A DNA stretch of 5,403 nucleotides, taken from the NCBI GenBank assembly GCA_025450255.1, contig JANWHV010000279.1, positions 1-5,403 of the forward strand, written 5' to 3'. Of this stretch, positions 5,041 through 5,403 are shown in pieces (position 1 is the stretch's first letter; the number at the start of each line of letters is the position of its first letter). This DNA comes from Chloroflexota bacterium (GTDB taxonomy: Bacteria > Chloroflexota > UBA5177 > JANWHV01). The notes beneath the pieces were generated by a model that had not been told where the DNA came from, did no database searches, and saw nothing but the letters and a program-made list of their open reading frames with translations. The position numbers were made by a program, and so were the translations under genes.

Positions 5041-5403
5041 GTGCCAGCAGTTGACTCAGTCTGCCGTGCAGGGCGGTACCTGCCTGCGCCGGCGTGGCCT
5101 GCTTGTACACGACGGTCTGCAACACCTTGAAGATGGCGTCGAAGACGGCCGTCCAGTTCAGCGGATCGAGCGCGACGCCGGTGGGGACGAGCGCGCCGAA
5201 GTCCTTGTGCCACCAGTCGGAGGCCTGGGCGTCGGTCCGCGGCGCGATGAAGCCGGAATCAGCGGACCAGGTGCTCAGAATCTTCTTCGACGATAGGAAC
5301 TGGATGGCCTCCCAGCCGGCGGCTTGGTTCGGGCTGTACTTGTTGAGCAAGAGCGGCTTGACCTCCAGATAGGTGCCGCTGCCGCCGCCCGGCGCCACCG
5401 GTA
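5027..5403 (-). CDS. ABC transporter solute-binding protein, C-terminal part, truncated by the right window edge
   Basis: The last 124 residues of a family 1 (MalE-like) extracellular binding protein. The N-terminus, signal peptide and most of both lobes lie outside the window. Visible features are the PGGGSGTYLEV stretch near the edge, NKYSPNQAAGWEAIQFLSS, the usual helix where these proteins read SKN..AAW.FI.FL.S, and an aromatic/proline segment (DWWHKDFGALVPTG) followed by the C-terminal helices ending in TALHGRLSQLLAQGVL. Such proteins capture the sugar outside the membrane and deliver it to the MalF/MalG channel. The gene precedes the two permease genes on the same strand with only 11 bases between, so one operon is expected. 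The ligand cannot be inferred from this part. Confidence 0.88.
   Translation of the reverse strand, partial: PVAPGGGSGTYLEVKPLLLNKYSPNQAAGWEAIQFLSSKKILSTWSADSGFIAPRTDAQASDWWHKDFGALVPTGVALDPLNWTAVFDAIFKVLQTVVYKQATPAQAGTALHGRLSQLLAQGVL

Noticed and set aside
5016..5213. 66-residue N-terminal extension of the MalF-type permease
   Set aside because: It would overlap the binding-protein gene by 187 bases and is low-complexity. ATG 5015 gives normal operon spacing.

Overview
The window holds seven protein-coding genes, two of them cut by the window edges, and all on the minus strand. Reading order is therefore from high to low coordinates. No RNA genes, insertion sequences or CRISPR arrays were seen. 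The carbohydrate ABC cassette and high-GC body would suit a free-living high-GC bacterium such as a member of Chloroflexota or Actinomycetota, but no gene fixes the taxon. Base composition is uneven. Hand counts give about 54% GC for 1-600, about 75% for 2701-2940 and about 59% for 4201-4560, so the window may be a mosaic.

Right part (3184-5403): the end of a solute-binding protein, then two inner-membrane permeases of the MalF/MalG (carbohydrate uptake type 1) class. This is the usual binding protein, permease, permease order. A strong hairpin sits over the binding-protein stop codon, in the 11-base gap before the first permease. The two permeases overlap by ATGA. No ATPase gene is visible.

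Middle (2015-3081): a two-gene unit, again joined by an ATGA overlap. The first gene is a 177-residue protein of unknown function. The second is a 178-residue nucleotidyltransferase-fold protein with the GG...DxD signature seen in AbiEii/MNT-type toxins and related orphan families. Two tandem hairpins follow its stop codon.

Left-middle (1050-1906): a MarR-family regulator with a near-consensus promoter placed so close to the ATG that the mRNA should be leaderless or nearly so. A perfect 6-bp-arm palindrome covers the -10 box, the start site and the ATG, which suggests autoregulation. An ATGA overlap joins it to a 131-residue protein with clustered histidines that it probably co-regulates.

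Left end (1-1049): about 400 bases with no convincing gene, then the N-terminal 209 residues of a protein that runs off the window. That open frame has a GTG start, no stop inside the window and protein-like composition. It resembles large uncharacterised proteins I have seen in accessory regions, but I cannot name the family. The only good Shine-Dalgarno near its start points at an ATG in a different frame, an unresolved anomaly.
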